This document shows, piece by piece, positions 51,923-61,270 of a DNA stretch of 64,000 nucleotides. The notes under the pieces are model-generated. The model ran no database searches. It saw only the letters and a program-made list of their open reading frames with translations, and was not told the origin of the DNA. This DNA comes from Desulfomicrobium escambiense DSM 10707 (GTDB lineage: Bacteria > Desulfobacterota > Desulfovibrionia > Desulfovibrionales > Desulfomicrobiaceae). Location: positions 62,001-126,000 of the forward strand of contig NZ_AUAR01000002.1 of NCBI RefSeq assembly GCF_000428825.1, in the 5' to 3' direction. The first letter of the stretch is position 1; each line of letters opens with the position of its first letter. The position numbers and the translations under genes are program-made.

Positions 51923-51924
51923 CC

Positions 51925-54900
51925 ATGTCTCACAACCACGACGTCCTGACGCGTCTCACGGCCGGCTTCGTCGACTCCAAGCTCGTACCACTCATCGTCG
52001 CCTTCTCCATTTTCCTGGGCGTCTTCGCCGTGCTGCGCACCCCGAGCGAAGAGGAGCCGCAGATCATCGTGCCCATGATCGACATCATGGTGCGGATGCC
52101 CGGCGCCATGCCCGAGGAGATCGAGAAGCGCGTCGTCGGGCCCATGGAAAAGCTGCTGTGGGAGATTCCGGGCGTGGAGTACGTCTATTCGACCTGCATG
52201 GACGGCGAGGCCCTGACGATCGTGCGCTTTCTGGTCGGCGAGGATGTGGAGAAGAGCCTCATCAAGGCCTACAGCAAGCTGTACCAGCATCTGGACTGGA
52301 TTCCGCCGGGCTGTTCCCAGCCGATTTTGAAGCCCCGCTCCATCGACGACGTGCCCGTCCTGGCCGTGGCCTTCATCGGCGAGGCCCACGACGGCCGCAC
52401 CCTGCGCATGGTCGCGGCCGAGGCGGCCGAAAGCCTGCGGGCCCTGCCGGGTGTGTCGGAAGTGACGGTCACGGGCGGCCGCAAACGCACCCTGACCGTG
52501 GACGTCAGCCCCGAACGTCTGCGCGCCCTGAACCTGGACAGCGTGGACGTGGCCGGGGCAATCGCGGGCCAGAACCAGGCCGACCAGAGCGGCCTGGTGA
52601 CCCGTGCCGGGGCGTCGAGCCTGGTGCGTCTGGACAACGCCTTGCGCTCGGCCGCCGACGTTGCCGCCACGGTCGTGGCCGTGCGCGACGGCCGGCCCGT
52701 GACCCTGGGCAGCGTGGCCGAGGTGCGCGACGCCACGGCCGAACCCGAGGACTACGTGTTCTTCGCGCCAGGCCCACGGGCCGAGGCCAAGGGCGTCCGG
52801 GCGGAAGCGGGAAGGCTCCAGCCCGCCGTGACCCTGACCGTGGCCAAGCGTCCGGGCATCAACGCCACGGACCTCTGCCGCAAGGCCATGCAGACCATCG
52901 AGAGCCTGCGTGGCACGGTCATCCCGGACGACATCCAGGCCGTGATCGTGCGCGACTACGGCGAGACGGCCAAGCACAAGTCCGACGAACTGCTCCTGCA
53001 CCTGGCCATCGCGGCCCTGTCCGTAGGCGCCATCGTGGCGTATTTCCTGGGGTACCGGGCCAGCGCGGTGGTCATGGTCGCCGTGCCCGTGACCCTGGCC
53101 GTAACGCTCGCCACCTATTGGCTCATGGGCTACACCCTGAACCGCGTCACCCTCTTCGCCCTCATCTTCTGCATCGGCATCCTCGTGGACGACCCCATCG
53201 TCGACGTGGAGAACATCGTGCGCCACGTGCGCCTGCCCGGCTCGGCCGGCCGCCCCTTCACCCAGGTCATCATCGAGGCCGTGAGCGAGGTCCGCGCGCC
53301 CCTGGTCCTGGCCACCTTCACGGTCATCGCGGCCATCATGCCCATGGCCTTCGTCGGCGGGCTCATGGGACCGTACATGCGGCCCATGCCGGTCGGCGCG
53401 AGCATGGCCATGCTCCTGTCCATGGCCGTGGCCTTCGTCATCACGCCCTGGCTGGCCCGGCGGGTGCTGAAGCCCTCGGACAGCCACGAACCCGAAATCC
53501 ACGATGACCCCTTCACCCGCGGCTACATCTGGCTCATGCGCCACCTCATCGAGCGCCCGGCCTTCCGCTGGACCTTCCTGGCCGTCGTGGCCGGTCTGCT
53601 GGCCCTGGCCGTGGCCCTCTTCCCGCTGAAGGCCGTGCTCGTGAAGATGCTGCCCTTCGACAACAAGAGCGAGTTCGAGATCGTCGTGGACATGCCCGAC
53701 GGCACGAGCCTCGAATCTACGGCCGCGGCGGCCGAGGCCCTGTCGCGCCGCGTCCTGGAACAGCCCGAGGTCACGGACGTGCAGCTCTACGTCGGCACGG
53801 CCTCGCCCTTCTCCTTCAACGGTCTGGTCCGCCACTACTACCTGCGGCAAGGGCCGAACGTGGCCCAGATCCAGGTCAACCTGGTGGGCCGCGGCGAAAG
53901 GGACGCGTCGAGCCACGAGATCGCCGGACGCGTGCGCGGGCTCGTCACGCCCGTGGCCAAGGCGCACGGAGCGCGCATCAAGGTGGTGGAGGTGCCGCCC
54001 GGCCCGCCCGTGCTGCAGACCCTGGTGGCCGAAATCTACGGGCCCACGCCCGAGAGCAGGCTGGCCGTGGCCCGGCAGGTCAAGGACATTTTTTCGGAAA
54101 CGCCGAGCGTGGTGGATGTGGATTGGTTCGTGAACGACCCGCGCCCCGAGACGCGCGTGCGCCTGGACCCGGACAAGGCCCTGCAAAGCGGCGTCAGCCC
54201 CGACCGGGCGCGGCAGGTCCTGGCCACGTCGGTGGCGGGCGTGCAGGCCGGCATCCTGCACGACCCGACGGCCCGCGAGGACGTGCCCATCGTGGTCCGC
54301 CTGCCCCTGGCCAGACGCTCAAGCCCCGCCGACCTGGAAACCCTGCCCGTGCGCGGAGGAGACGGCATGGTCTCCCTGGGGCAGGTCGCGGCCTTGAACG
54401 AAGGCGTGACGCCCGGCTTCATCTACCACAAGAACATGCTGCCCGTGGTCTACGTCACGGCCGACATGGCCGGCGACGAGGAAAGCCCGGTCTACGGCAT
54501 GGCCCGCGTGGACAAGGCTCTGGACGAGCTTGCAGCGACGGGACGTGGTGCCTGGCAGGCCGGCGACACGCGGGTGCTCAGGCGCCTCTACACCGCCGGG
54601 CCCGACACGACCCACGACATCGCCATGAAGTGGGACGGGGAATGGCAGATCACCTACGAGGTCTTCCGGGACATGGGCGTGGCCTTCGCCGTGGTTTTGG
54701 TGCTCATCGCCATCCTGGTGGTCGGCTGGTTCGGGTCCTACACAACGCCGCTGGCCATCATGATTCCCATCCCGCTCTCGCTCATCGGCATCATCCCGGC
54801 CCACGCCGTTTCCGGCGCCTTCTTCACGGCCACGTCCATGATCGGCTTCATCGCCGGCGCGGGCATCGTGGTGCGCAACTCCATCATCCTGGTGGACTTC

Positions 54901-55143
54901 ATCGTCATGCGCCGCGAACAGGGCGAGACCCTGGAGGACGCCGTGGTCGAGGCCGGGGCCGTGCGCTTCAGGCCCATGGTCCTGACGGCCCTGTCCGTGG
55001 TGGCCGGGGCCTTCGTCATCCTCTTCGACCCCATCTTCCAGGGCCTGGCCATCTCGCTCCTGGCCGGGGAAGTGGCGGCGACGCTCTTCTCGCGCATGGT
55101 CGTGCCGGTGATGTACTATCTGGATCAGCGCAGGGGGGCGTGA
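51925..55143 (+). CDS. RND efflux transporter permease
   Basis: A 1072-aa inner-membrane proton-driven exporter of the RND family with 12 membrane segments in two halves. TM4 carries the conserved Asp pair in GILVDDPIVDVEN. TM10 has GIVVRNSIILVDFI, where AcrB has the essential Lys940, so it is Arg here. Porter-domain segments (SEEEPQIIVP at the N-terminus) fit export of organic or hydrophobic compounds. Substrate unknown. Confidence 0.93.
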   Translation: MSHNHDVLTRLTAGFVDSKLVPLIVAFSIFLGVFAVLRTPSEEEPQIIVPMIDIMVRMPGAMPEEIEKRVVGPMEKLLWEIPGVEYVYSTCMDGEALTIVRFLVGEDVEKSLIKAYSKLYQHLDWIPPGCSQPILKPRSIDDVPVLAVAFIGEAHDGRTLRMVAAEAAESLRALPGVSEVTVTGGRKRTLTVDVSPERLRALNLDSVDVAGAIAGQNQADQSGLVTRAGASSLVRLDNALRSAADVAATVVAVRDGRPVTLGSVAEVRDATAEPEDYVFFAPGPRAEAKGVRAEAGRLQPAVTLTVAKRPGINATDLCRKAMQTIESLRGTVIPDDIQAVIVRDYGETAKHKSDELLLHLAIAALSVGAIVAYFLGYRASAVVMVAVPVTLAVTLATYWLMGYTLNRVTLFALIFCIGILVDDPIVDVENIVRHVRLPGSAGRPFTQVIIEAVSEVRAPLVLATFTVIAAIMPMAFVGGLMGPYMRPMPVGASMAMLLSMAVAFVITPWLARRVLKPSDSHEPEIHDDPFTRGYIWLMRHLIERPAFRWTFLAVVAGLLALAVALFPLKAVLVKMLPFDNKSEFEIVVDMPDGTSLESTAAAAEALSRRVLEQPEVTDVQLYVGTASPFSFNGLVRHYYLRQGPNVAQIQVNLVGRGERDASSHEIAGRVRGLVTPVAKAHGARIKVVEVPPGPPVLQTLVAEIYGPTPESRLAVARQVKDIFSETPSVVDVDWFVNDPRPETRVRLDPDKALQSGVSPDRARQVLATSVAGVQAGILHDPTAREDVPIVVRLPLARRSSPADLETLPVRGGDGMVSLGQVAALNEGVTPGFIYHKNMLPVVYVTADMAGDEESPVYGMARVDKALDELAATGRGAWQAGDTRVLRRLYTAGPDTTHDIAMKWDGEWQITYEVFRDMGVAFAVVLVLIAILVVGWFGSYTTPLAIMIPIPLSLIGIIPAHAVSGAFFTATSMIGFIAGAGIVVRNSIILVDFIVMRREQGETLEDAVVEAGAVRFRPMVLTALSVVAGAFVILFDPIFQGLAISLLAGEVAATLFSRMVVPVMYYLDQRRGA

Positions 55144-55150
55144 AAACGGG

Positions 55151-55188
55151 GGAGCATGCCTCTTGTGGGGGCATGTCTCCTGGTCTAT
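55151..55188 (+). terminator. Stem-loop after the RND gene
   Basis: GGAGCATGCC and GGCATGTCTCC form a stem with one bulge, followed by TGGTCTATTTT. A moderate terminator. A -10-like TATAAT at 55191-55196 just after it could serve the next gene. Confidence 0.5.
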
Positions 55189-55190
55189 TT

Positions 55191-55196
55191 TATAAT
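55191..55196 (+). promoter_or_regulatory. Candidate -10 box of the toxin-antitoxin pair
   Basis: A perfect TATAAT lies 22 bases before the antitoxin ATG. No -35 element with good spacing was found. Confidence 0.35.
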
Positions 55197-55217
55197 GGTG
55201 AACATGCGGGAGGGATC

Positions 55218-55418
55218 ATGAGTACACGCGAAGTTCTGGAGATGGCCATGGCCCTGAAGCCGGAAGAGAAGTTTCTTGTCGTCGAGGGTCTGCTGAAGAG
55301 CCTGGACGAACCGGACAGGAAGCTGGAGGAAATCTGGTTCGAGGAAGCCGAAAAAAGGCTGCATGCATACCGCAAGGGATCTCTGCGGGGCATCGCGATG
55401 GAAGAAATTTTCGGTTAG
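55218..55418 (+). CDS. Antitoxin, addiction-module (Unstab_antitox/RelB-like)
   Basis: A 66-aa acidic protein (STREVLEMAMALKPEEKFLV, then EEIWFEEAEKRLHAYRKG) typical of the short addiction-module antitoxin family that pairs with ParE/RelE-like toxins. The toxin follows after 5 bases. GGGAGGG precedes the ATG. Confidence 0.8.
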   Translation: MSTREVLEMAMALKPEEKFLVVEGLLKSLDEPDRKLEEIWFEEAEKRLHAYRKGSLRGIAMEEIFG

Positions 55419-55423
55419 CGGCA

Positions 55424-55711
55424 ATGAGGATAGTTTTTTCCGAATTTGCCAAGCTGGAAATGGACGACGCGGCCTCGTTCTACGAACTGCAATTCGAAGG
55501 CCTCGGGGATTCATTCAAATCGGAGGTCCGCAAGGCTGCCTTGCGTATCGCCGACTATCCCCGCGCCTGGTCTCCCGGGCGCGGGGAAGTCAGAAAATGT
55601 CTGCTGCACAGGTTTCCCTTCAGCATCCTGTATTCCATCGAACCCGACCACATCTTCATCATCGCCGTCGCCCACCAGCACCGCCGGCCGGATTATTGGG
55701 CTGAACGCTGA
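55424..55711 (+). CDS. ParE/RelE-superfamily toxin
   Basis: A 95-aa protein with the ParE/RelE fold pattern: an N-terminal helix (EFAKLEMDDAASFYELQFEG), a basic middle and the C-terminal strand segment FIIAVAHQHRRPDYW. The C-terminal HQHRRPDYW resembles RelE/HigB-like active or DNA-gyrase-contact sites. Whether it cuts mRNA (RelE) or poisons gyrase (ParE) is not decidable. The Antitoxin precedes it. Confidence 0.82.
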   Translation: MRIVFSEFAKLEMDDAASFYELQFEGLGDSFKSEVRKAALRIADYPRAWSPGRGEVRKCLLHRFPFSILYSIEPDHIFIIAVAHQHRRPDYWAER

Positions 55712-55733
55712 CGCTGAATATCTCCAAACCGCT

Positions 55734-58574
55734 CTACAGCCCCCGGTAGCGCTGCGCGCCCATGACCCGGTGGAACTCCTCGAATCGCGGAGTCTGCACC
55801 GCCCCCTTCTTGTCAGCCCAGCCCAGATCCCTGAAGCGCGAGCCCTGGATCTGGACGAGGACCCGCGTACCGCCGGGCCCCAGAACCAGGGTCTCATAGG
55901 CGCGGACCACCTCCCGCAGCTTCGCCTTCTCCACGGCCGCGACCAGCCGCTCCAAACCGTCGAAGGCAGCGTTGCCCAGGCGCAGGTCCGTCTCGTACCA
56001 GCCGAACTCCTCGTCCAGGGTGTCCGGGGTCTTGGTCAGCGAGGCCAGCACGCCCTGGCGCACGCTCTCGAACTCTTCGTCCGTCACGCCGCGCAGCTGC
56101 GACAGGGCCTTGAAGTAGAACGACTCGAAGCGGTCCGCCAGGTCGGCTGTGCCCGCCACCGGGCTCTGCACCCCAAAGCCGATGCCCGCCCCGTGAGCGA
56201 ACATGACCGGGAAGCTCGTGGCCACGTAGCCGAGCTGCTCCTCGGTGCGCAGCCGGCTGTAGAAGCGCGTGGACAGCAGGCCCTCCAGCAGGAGCATGCG
56301 CGCCCTGGATTCGGGGCCCACGGCCGGGTCCAGGAACATTTCAACCAGGGCGCTGTCCTCCAGCACGCTGTCCCGCCGGTAGTCGGCCACGACGCCCCGC
56401 ACGGGCAGTATGCGCGCGGCCTCGCCCGGCTCGCCGGCCTCAGGCCCGATGAAGGGCGCGACGGAATCCGCCACCGCCAGCACATCATCCTGCGTGACGT
56501 TGCCGAAACCGAAGACCGTGAAGCGCAGGTCGCGGCGCATGGCGGCCATGTAGGCCTTCAGGCCGTCCAGGGTCACGCCCCTGGTCGCCTCCTCCATGGC
56601 CCGGTGATCCCAGGACGGGACCTTGAGGAGGCCGCGCATGGCGCCCATGGCCTGGCCGAAAAGCCTCTGCTTCTCCATGTTGGCCAGACTTCTGAGCTGC
56701 TCGGTCCGGGCCAGTTCGAACTCATCGGCCGTGACCTCCTGGTTCAGGAAGCCCAGCACTCGGGGCAGCAGGTCGGCCTGATGCTGGCTGAAGCCGTCGA
56801 TACGGATCAGGACGCCCTCGTCGCCGGAAACCGAAAGGTTCAGTCCCGCTTCCTGGGCCTGATAGCGAAGGCCGGCCTGCTTCTGGTCCCAGAGCTCCAG
56901 GAGCACGCCCTGCATGGCCGTCTGCTCCAGGGTCCCGGCGATGTGCGCCGACTGCAGCCTGGTCATGAGGATGGCCCTGGGCTCGCGCCGGAACTGGGAC
57001 TGGCCCTGCCAGACCGTCAATCCTGGCCGGTCGGCCAGCTTGCGGGGGCCTTTGCCGCCGTCGCGGTGCACTAGGGAGAAATCATCGGGCACAAAGGGAT
57101 TGAGGTCCGGCAGGGCCAGCTTCATGCCCTGCCCCAGCTCCGCCCAACGCGCCGTGTCGGCCGCGGCGACGGGGCGCACGCTGTAGGGTGTCTGATAGAA
57201 GAAGGCCTCGCGGTCCGTCGGCTGGTCCGGACCTACGTGGAAAATGCGGGCATTGGCCGGCGTGAGCATCCCCACCAGCTCCCTGACCGCCGCGGCGTCA
57301 TAGGAATCCAGCCGGTAGGGACCGTAATTGACGTCCTCCACCGGGTGGCGGAGCATGGTCCCCGCGGCCTCGGCCACATAGTCGAAGCCGCTCGTCAGGG
57401 GCGCGAAGCGGAACTCCATGGACATCATGTTCCCAAGCTGGTCGACGTACTCCTGGCCGATGCCCCTGGACCGCAGCATGTCGAGATAGGAGAAGACCGT
57501 GGCCAGGATCTCGTCGCGCCGCCGGTCGCCGTCCTCCGTCAACTGCAGAAAGAGGGACATGGTCACGCCGTTGCGCAGGGACGTCGTGTCCCCGCCTGCG
57601 GAAAGCCCCAGGACAAGTCCGCGCCCGCGCAGGTTCGCCACCAGGGAATTGTCGGTCTCGGTGCCGAGCACCGCGGCCGCGACCTGCAGGGGCTTGGTGG
57701 ACGGATTGTCGAACTTCTGCGGCAGTACGAAATCGATGGTCATGCTGCGGGTCTCACGCACGGGCCGGACACCGAAGACCACGCCGCGCTCGGCGTCCGT
57801 CACCGGAGGGACCGAGGGCTCGCGGACCTGCGCCCCCCGGTCGGGAATGACGCCCAGCTCGGACCGGGCCAGACGCTCCAGCTCGTCCAGGCTCTGGGGC
57901 CCGTAGAGCACGCCTTTCATCAGGTTGGCCGAGTACCAGGTGTGGTGGAAGCGGACCAGTTCGTCGTGCAGACGGCTGCCCGGCTTGTCCGACAGGGTTT
58001 CGAGATTGCCGCCCGTGAAGCGCGTGGCCGGGTGGGCCGGGTTGAGGGTCGAAAGGGTCAGCATGGCGATTCGCCGGCCGTCGCTGTGCTTCTTGGACTC
58101 CATTTCGGCGTTGACGGCGTTGCGTTCCTTGTCGGCGTAGACCGGGTCGAGCAGGGGCCGGGCCAGGGTGTCGGCCATGCGGCGCAGGGCCTCGGGAAAG
58201 GCCGGCGGGTCGACCTCCATCATGTAGGTCGTGGAGGTGTATCCCGTGGCCGCGTTGGTCTGGCCGCCGTTTCTGGTTATGAAGGACTGGTACTCCTCGG
58301 CCCCGGGATAGGACTCGGAGCCCAGAAACAGCATGTGCTCCAGGTAGTGCGCCAGGCCCGGCTGGGAGTCGGGGTCGTCGAGGCTGCCCACGGGCAGGGC
58401 CAAGGCGGCGGCGGCCTTGGAGGCGCGCTCGTCGTGGACCAGCAGAACCGTGAGGCCCGAGTCCAGGGTCAGAGCGCGGTAGTCGCGGTAATCGGTGTCG
58501 GAGACGCGCACCTGGGCCGCCAGAGCCTGGGTCGCGACGAGCAGAAAGAGCATGACGAAGCGGAATATGCGCAT
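55734..58574 (-). CDS. Insulinase-family (M16) zinc metallopeptidase, periplasmic
   Basis: A 946-aa M16A peptidase similar to E. coli protease III. It has a signal peptide (MRIFRFVMLFLLVATQALA) and, in the first quarter, the inverted zinc motif HYLEHMLFLGS (HxxEH) with the distal Glu in NAEMESKK. Four M16 domains are spread over the length. The start at 58574 follows GAGGTGCAGCC; the longer ORF upstream is shadow. It probably degrades small peptides in the periplasm. Confidence 0.9.
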   Translation of the reverse strand: MRIFRFVMLFLLVATQALAAQVRVSDTDYRDYRALTLDSGLTVLLVHDERASKAAAALALPVGSLDDPDSQPGLAHYLEHMLFLGSESYPGAEEYQSFITRNGGQTNAATGYTSTTYMMEVDPPAFPEALRRMADTLARPLLDPVYADKERNAVNAEMESKKHSDGRRIAMLTLSTLNPAHPATRFTGGNLETLSDKPGSRLHDELVRFHHTWYSANLMKGVLYGPQSLDELERLARSELGVIPDRGAQVREPSVPPVTDAERGVVFGVRPVRETRSMTIDFVLPQKFDNPSTKPLQVAAAVLGTETDNSLVANLRGRGLVLGLSAGGDTTSLRNGVTMSLFLQLTEDGDRRRDEILATVFSYLDMLRSRGIGQEYVDQLGNMMSMEFRFAPLTSGFDYVAEAAGTMLRHPVEDVNYGPYRLDSYDAAAVRELVGMLTPANARIFHVGPDQPTDREAFFYQTPYSVRPVAAADTARWAELGQGMKLALPDLNPFVPDDFSLVHRDGGKGPRKLADRPGLTVWQGQSQFRREPRAILMTRLQSAHIAGTLEQTAMQGVLLELWDQKQAGLRYQAQEAGLNLSVSGDEGVLIRIDGFSQHQADLLPRVLGFLNQEVTADEFELARTEQLRSLANMEKQRLFGQAMGAMRGLLKVPSWDHRAMEEATRGVTLDGLKAYMAAMRRDLRFTVFGFGNVTQDDVLAVADSVAPFIGPEAGEPGEAARILPVRGVVADYRRDSVLEDSALVEMFLDPAVGPESRARMLLLEGLLSTRFYSRLRTEEQLGYVATSFPVMFAHGAGIGFGVQSPVAGTADLADRFESFYFKALSQLRGVTDEEFESVRQGVLASLTKTPDTLDEEFGWYETDLRLGNAAFDGLERLVAAVEKAKLREVVRAYETLVLGPGGTRVLVQIQGSRFRDLGWADKKGAVQTPRFEEFHRVMGAQRYRGL

Positions 58575-58678
58575 GGCTGCACCTCGGGTGGTCGTGTGGA
58601 AAACGGGCGTCGCCGTCTCGCTCGACGAGCCCGGGCGACGAAAGGTTACGGTAAAACCGTTCGGGGCGACGTCAAGGG

Positions 58679-59302
58679 CTAGTCCGAAAGGGCCAACCGC
58701 GCCCCGAGTCCGGCCAGAAGGCCGCCGCCCAGGCGCTTGAGCCACAGCGCGGCCCGGCCGGTTCCGGCCAAGCGGCGATGCACGGCTCCGGCCGCCACGG
58801 CCACGAATAGGCACCACAGGGTGCCCGTGGCCACGAAGGTCAGGCCGAGCATCAGGAAGGCCAGGCCAGGATGGGTCGCGCCGGGGACGATGAACTGCGG
58901 GAGGAGGGCGAGGAAGAAGAGGGCCACCTTGGGGTTCAGCACGTTGGTCGCCACGCCCTGGAGATAGATGCGGCCCAGGGTCCGGGGCGCCGTTTCGAGC
59001 TTCCCGGGGCCTTCGGGCCGAGACAGCAGCATGGTCAGGCCGAGCCAGACCAGGTAGGCGGCGCCTGCCCATTTGACGATCTGGTAAGCCGTGGCCGAGG
59101 CGGCGACGATGGCCGTCAGCCCCGCGGCGCCGAGCAGGGTGTGGACCACGGCGCCGCTGCCGATGCCTAAGGCCGAGACCATGCCCGCCCCGCGCCCTTG
59201 GGAGACGCTGCGGCCAAGGATGTAAAGGGTGTCTGGACCGGGATAGAGGTTCAGCGTCACGGCCGTGAGCAGAAAGAGCGGATAGTGGACGATGTCGAAC
59301 AT
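58679..59302 (-). CDS. LysE/RhtB-family amino-acid exporter
   Basis: A 207-aa inner-membrane exporter of the LysE/RhtB group. The N-terminus reads HYPLFLLTAVTLNLYPGPDTLYILG, with the family PGPD signature, and has six hydrophobic segments. AGGAGGAACTC precedes the ATG. It is divergent from the UDG-family gene and downstream of no obvious partner. Confidence 0.9.
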   Translation of the reverse strand: MFDIVHYPLFLLTAVTLNLYPGPDTLYILGRSVSQGRGAGMVSALGIGSGAVVHTLLGAAGLTAIVAASATAYQIVKWAGAAYLVWLGLTMLLSRPEGPGKLETAPRTLGRIYLQGVATNVLNPKVALFFLALLPQFIVPGATHPGLAFLMLGLTFVATGTLWCLFVAVAAGAVHRRLAGTGRAALWLKRLGGGLLAGLGARLALSD

Positions 59303-59360
59303 GAGTTCCTCCTGCCGAAGAAGGCTTGCCCCGGGGCGGGCCTGCGTGTAGCCCGTGCCC

Positions 59361-60035
59361 ATGAACGCCTTCCTCAAGCTCCTGAAAGATTCTCCCGGCG
59401 GCCCGGTCTTCAACCCTTGGCACCAGCGCGACCCGCTGCACGACGCCTCAAACCGGGCGCCCGCCGTACGGCGCGAGCAGCTCGCCTCCTATCTCGGAGA
59501 GCGCCGAAAGGCCACCACCATTCTCCTGGCCGAGGCCCTGGGCTACCAGGGCGGCCACTTCACGGGCATCGCCATGACCTCCGAGCGCCTGCTGCTGGGG
59601 TACCTGCGTCACAAGGGGCTGGGCCCGGAGATGGTCTTCGCGGCCGCGCCGCGCCGCACCAGCCGCGAGGACGTGCGCCCCGACGGCTTCACGGAACCCA
59701 CGGCGACCATCGTCTGGGGCGCCATGCGCGAACTGGGCGTGGACCCGCGCGACGTCATCCTGTGGAACGCCTTCCCCTGGCATCCCTACAAGCCGGGCAT
59801 CGGGCTCCTGAGCAACCGCACGCCCACGGAAGACGAGGTGCTGCTGGGCAGACCCGTGCTCCTGGCCCTGAAGTCCTTCGTCCCCCAGGCCGAAATCCTG
59901 GCCGTGGGTCAGAAGTCGGCGGCCCTGCTGGCGAACATGGGCATCACCGCCCCGGCCCTGCGGCACCCGGCCAACGGCGGGGCCGGGCAGTTCCGGGAGC
60001 AGTTCGCCCGCATCGTGAAAAATCGGATCGGATGA
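59361..60035 (+). CDS. Uracil-DNA glycosylase-family protein
   Basis: A 224-aa protein of the UDG-like superfamily. It has AEALGYQGGHFTGIAMTSE (motif-1-like), WNAFPWHPY and a late HPANGGAGQFRE (the HP motif). The catalytic Asp of family-1 UDG is not obvious in the first motif, so base-excision activity is possible but unproven. A GTG two codons earlier is an alternative start. It is divergent from the LysE gene. Confidence 0.75.
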   Translation: MNAFLKLLKDSPGGPVFNPWHQRDPLHDASNRAPAVRREQLASYLGERRKATTILLAEALGYQGGHFTGIAMTSERLLLGYLRHKGLGPEMVFAAAPRRTSREDVRPDGFTEPTATIVWGAMRELGVDPRDVILWNAFPWHPYKPGIGLLSNRTPTEDEVLLGRPVLLALKSFVPQAEILAVGQKSAALLANMGITAPALRHPANGGAGQFREQFARIVKNRIG

Positions 60036-60103
60036 ACGGCATGCGTTGACACGGCCCCTCGCCCTCGGGATATGGTGCAGGAAAATTCACCCCGGAGGCG
60101 AAC

Positions 60104-60700
60104 ATGAAATACCAGAGCCCATACACCCCCGACTTCAGCAAACGCGACCCCCTGCCCGGCGTGGCCGAGGAATTCCCCGGCCGCTGGTCCCCCCGCTCCT
60201 TCGTCAGGTCGCCTATCCCGGCCGAGGACCTGGCCGTCATCTTCGACGCGGCCCGCTGGACGCCGTCCGCCTACAACGAACAGCCCTGGCGCATCCTGAC
60301 CTCCACCCCCGAGACCTTCGACACGTTCCTGGGCCTTTTGGTCGACGCCAACCAGAAATGGGCGAAAAACGTCTCCCTCATCGGGTTCATGGTGGCCAGG
60401 AAGAACTTCACCCACAACGGCAAGCCCAACTCCACGGCCGTGTTCGACTGCGGCTCGGCCTGGATGTCCCTGACCATGCAGGCCCGCAAACTCGGTCTCT
60501 ATACCCACGGCATGGCCGGCATCCGAAAGGACGCCATCTACGAGGCCTTCGGCATCGACCGGGAGGAATACGAGGTCGTGGCCGGCTTCACCATCGGCAT
60601 CCTGGACCTGAAGGAGAAGCTCGACAAGCCCTATGCCGACTGGGAGGGGCCGTCGCCGCGCAAACCCCTGCCGGAAGTCTGGAAGCAGGGAGCCTGGTAA
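60104..60700 (+). CDS. Nitroreductase-family FMN protein
   Basis: A 198-aa nitroreductase-like flavoprotein. The FMN-binding segment WSPRSFVRSPIPAEDLAV and AARWTPSAYNEQPWRI are near the N-terminus, and KDAIYEAFGIDREEYEVVA is in the C-terminal half. The physiological substrate is unknown. A GGAGG site lies just before the ATG. A terminator follows. Confidence 0.88.
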   Translation: MKYQSPYTPDFSKRDPLPGVAEEFPGRWSPRSFVRSPIPAEDLAVIFDAARWTPSAYNEQPWRILTSTPETFDTFLGLLVDANQKWAKNVSLIGFMVARKNFTHNGKPNSTAVFDCGSAWMSLTMQARKLGLYTHGMAGIRKDAIYEAFGIDREEYEVVAGFTIGILDLKEKLDKPYADWEGPSPRKPLPEVWKQGAW

Positions 60701-60706
60701 AAGAAC

Positions 60707-60739
60707 GGGCCGCGCTCCACCTGGAACGCGGCCCTTTTT
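60707..60739 (+). terminator. Intrinsic terminator after the nitroreductase gene
   Basis: GGGCCGCGcTCCA and TGGAaCGCGGCCC form a stem followed by TTTTT. It faces the DUF486 gene from the other direction. Confidence 0.85.
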
Positions 60740-60757
60740 CGTGCGCAGGGACGGCCG

Positions 60758-61114
60758 TCAGGCCCCGAAGATCTTTTTGCGGAACATGAAGAAGGCAGCG
60801 CCGAGGATGCACAGGCCGGCCCAGACGTAGTCCATGCTGGGCTTCTCCTTCATGTAGATGATGGAAAAGGGGATGAAGACCGACAGGGCGATGCACTCCT
60901 GCAGGATCTTGAGCTGGCCGACGTTCATGACCTGATGCCCGATGCGGTTGGCCGGGACCTGCAGCAGGTACTCCAGCAGGGCGATGCCCCAGCTGGCGAA
61001 GGCCGCGATGACCCACGGCGTGTGGGACAGGTTGCGCAGATGCCCGTACCAGGCGAAGGTCATGAAGATGTTGCTCAGGGACAGCAGAATGATGGTTGTC
61101 AGATAGAAACGCAT
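60758..61114 (-). CDS. DUF486-family membrane protein
   Basis: A 118-aa protein with four membrane segments of the DUF486 (DMT-like) family. Typical residues include NIFMTFAWYGHLRNL, SWGIALLEYLLQVPANRIGH and LKILQE. Its function is unknown; distantly related to drug/metabolite transporters. Confidence 0.85.
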   Translation of the reverse strand: MRFYLTTIILLSLSNIFMTFAWYGHLRNLSHTPWVIAAFASWGIALLEYLLQVPANRIGHQVMNVGQLKILQECIALSVFIPFSIIYMKEKPSMDYVWAGLCILGAAFFMFRKKIFGA

Positions 61115-61270
61115 GGCGCCCGCCTCGGCCCGGACCGGGCCGCAATCGTGGAAGATATGGATGCGGCTGGGTGTAGCAGGGCCCCGGGAAAAAACAAGAC
61201 GTCCGCCAAAAAAATAAACTCTTTTATTCCAAGAAGCTACATCAGCCCATCGGCCATCCTGTACGCCTTC

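Noticed and set aside
50473..51924. Long frame upstream of the RND transporter on the same strand
   Set aside because: It is the out-of-frame reading of the adaptor gene. The real transporter begins at 51925.
58575..59441. N-terminal extension of the insulinase ORF
   Set aside because: The signal peptide and ribosome site at 58574 define the start. The upstream part is the shadow of the LysE gene.
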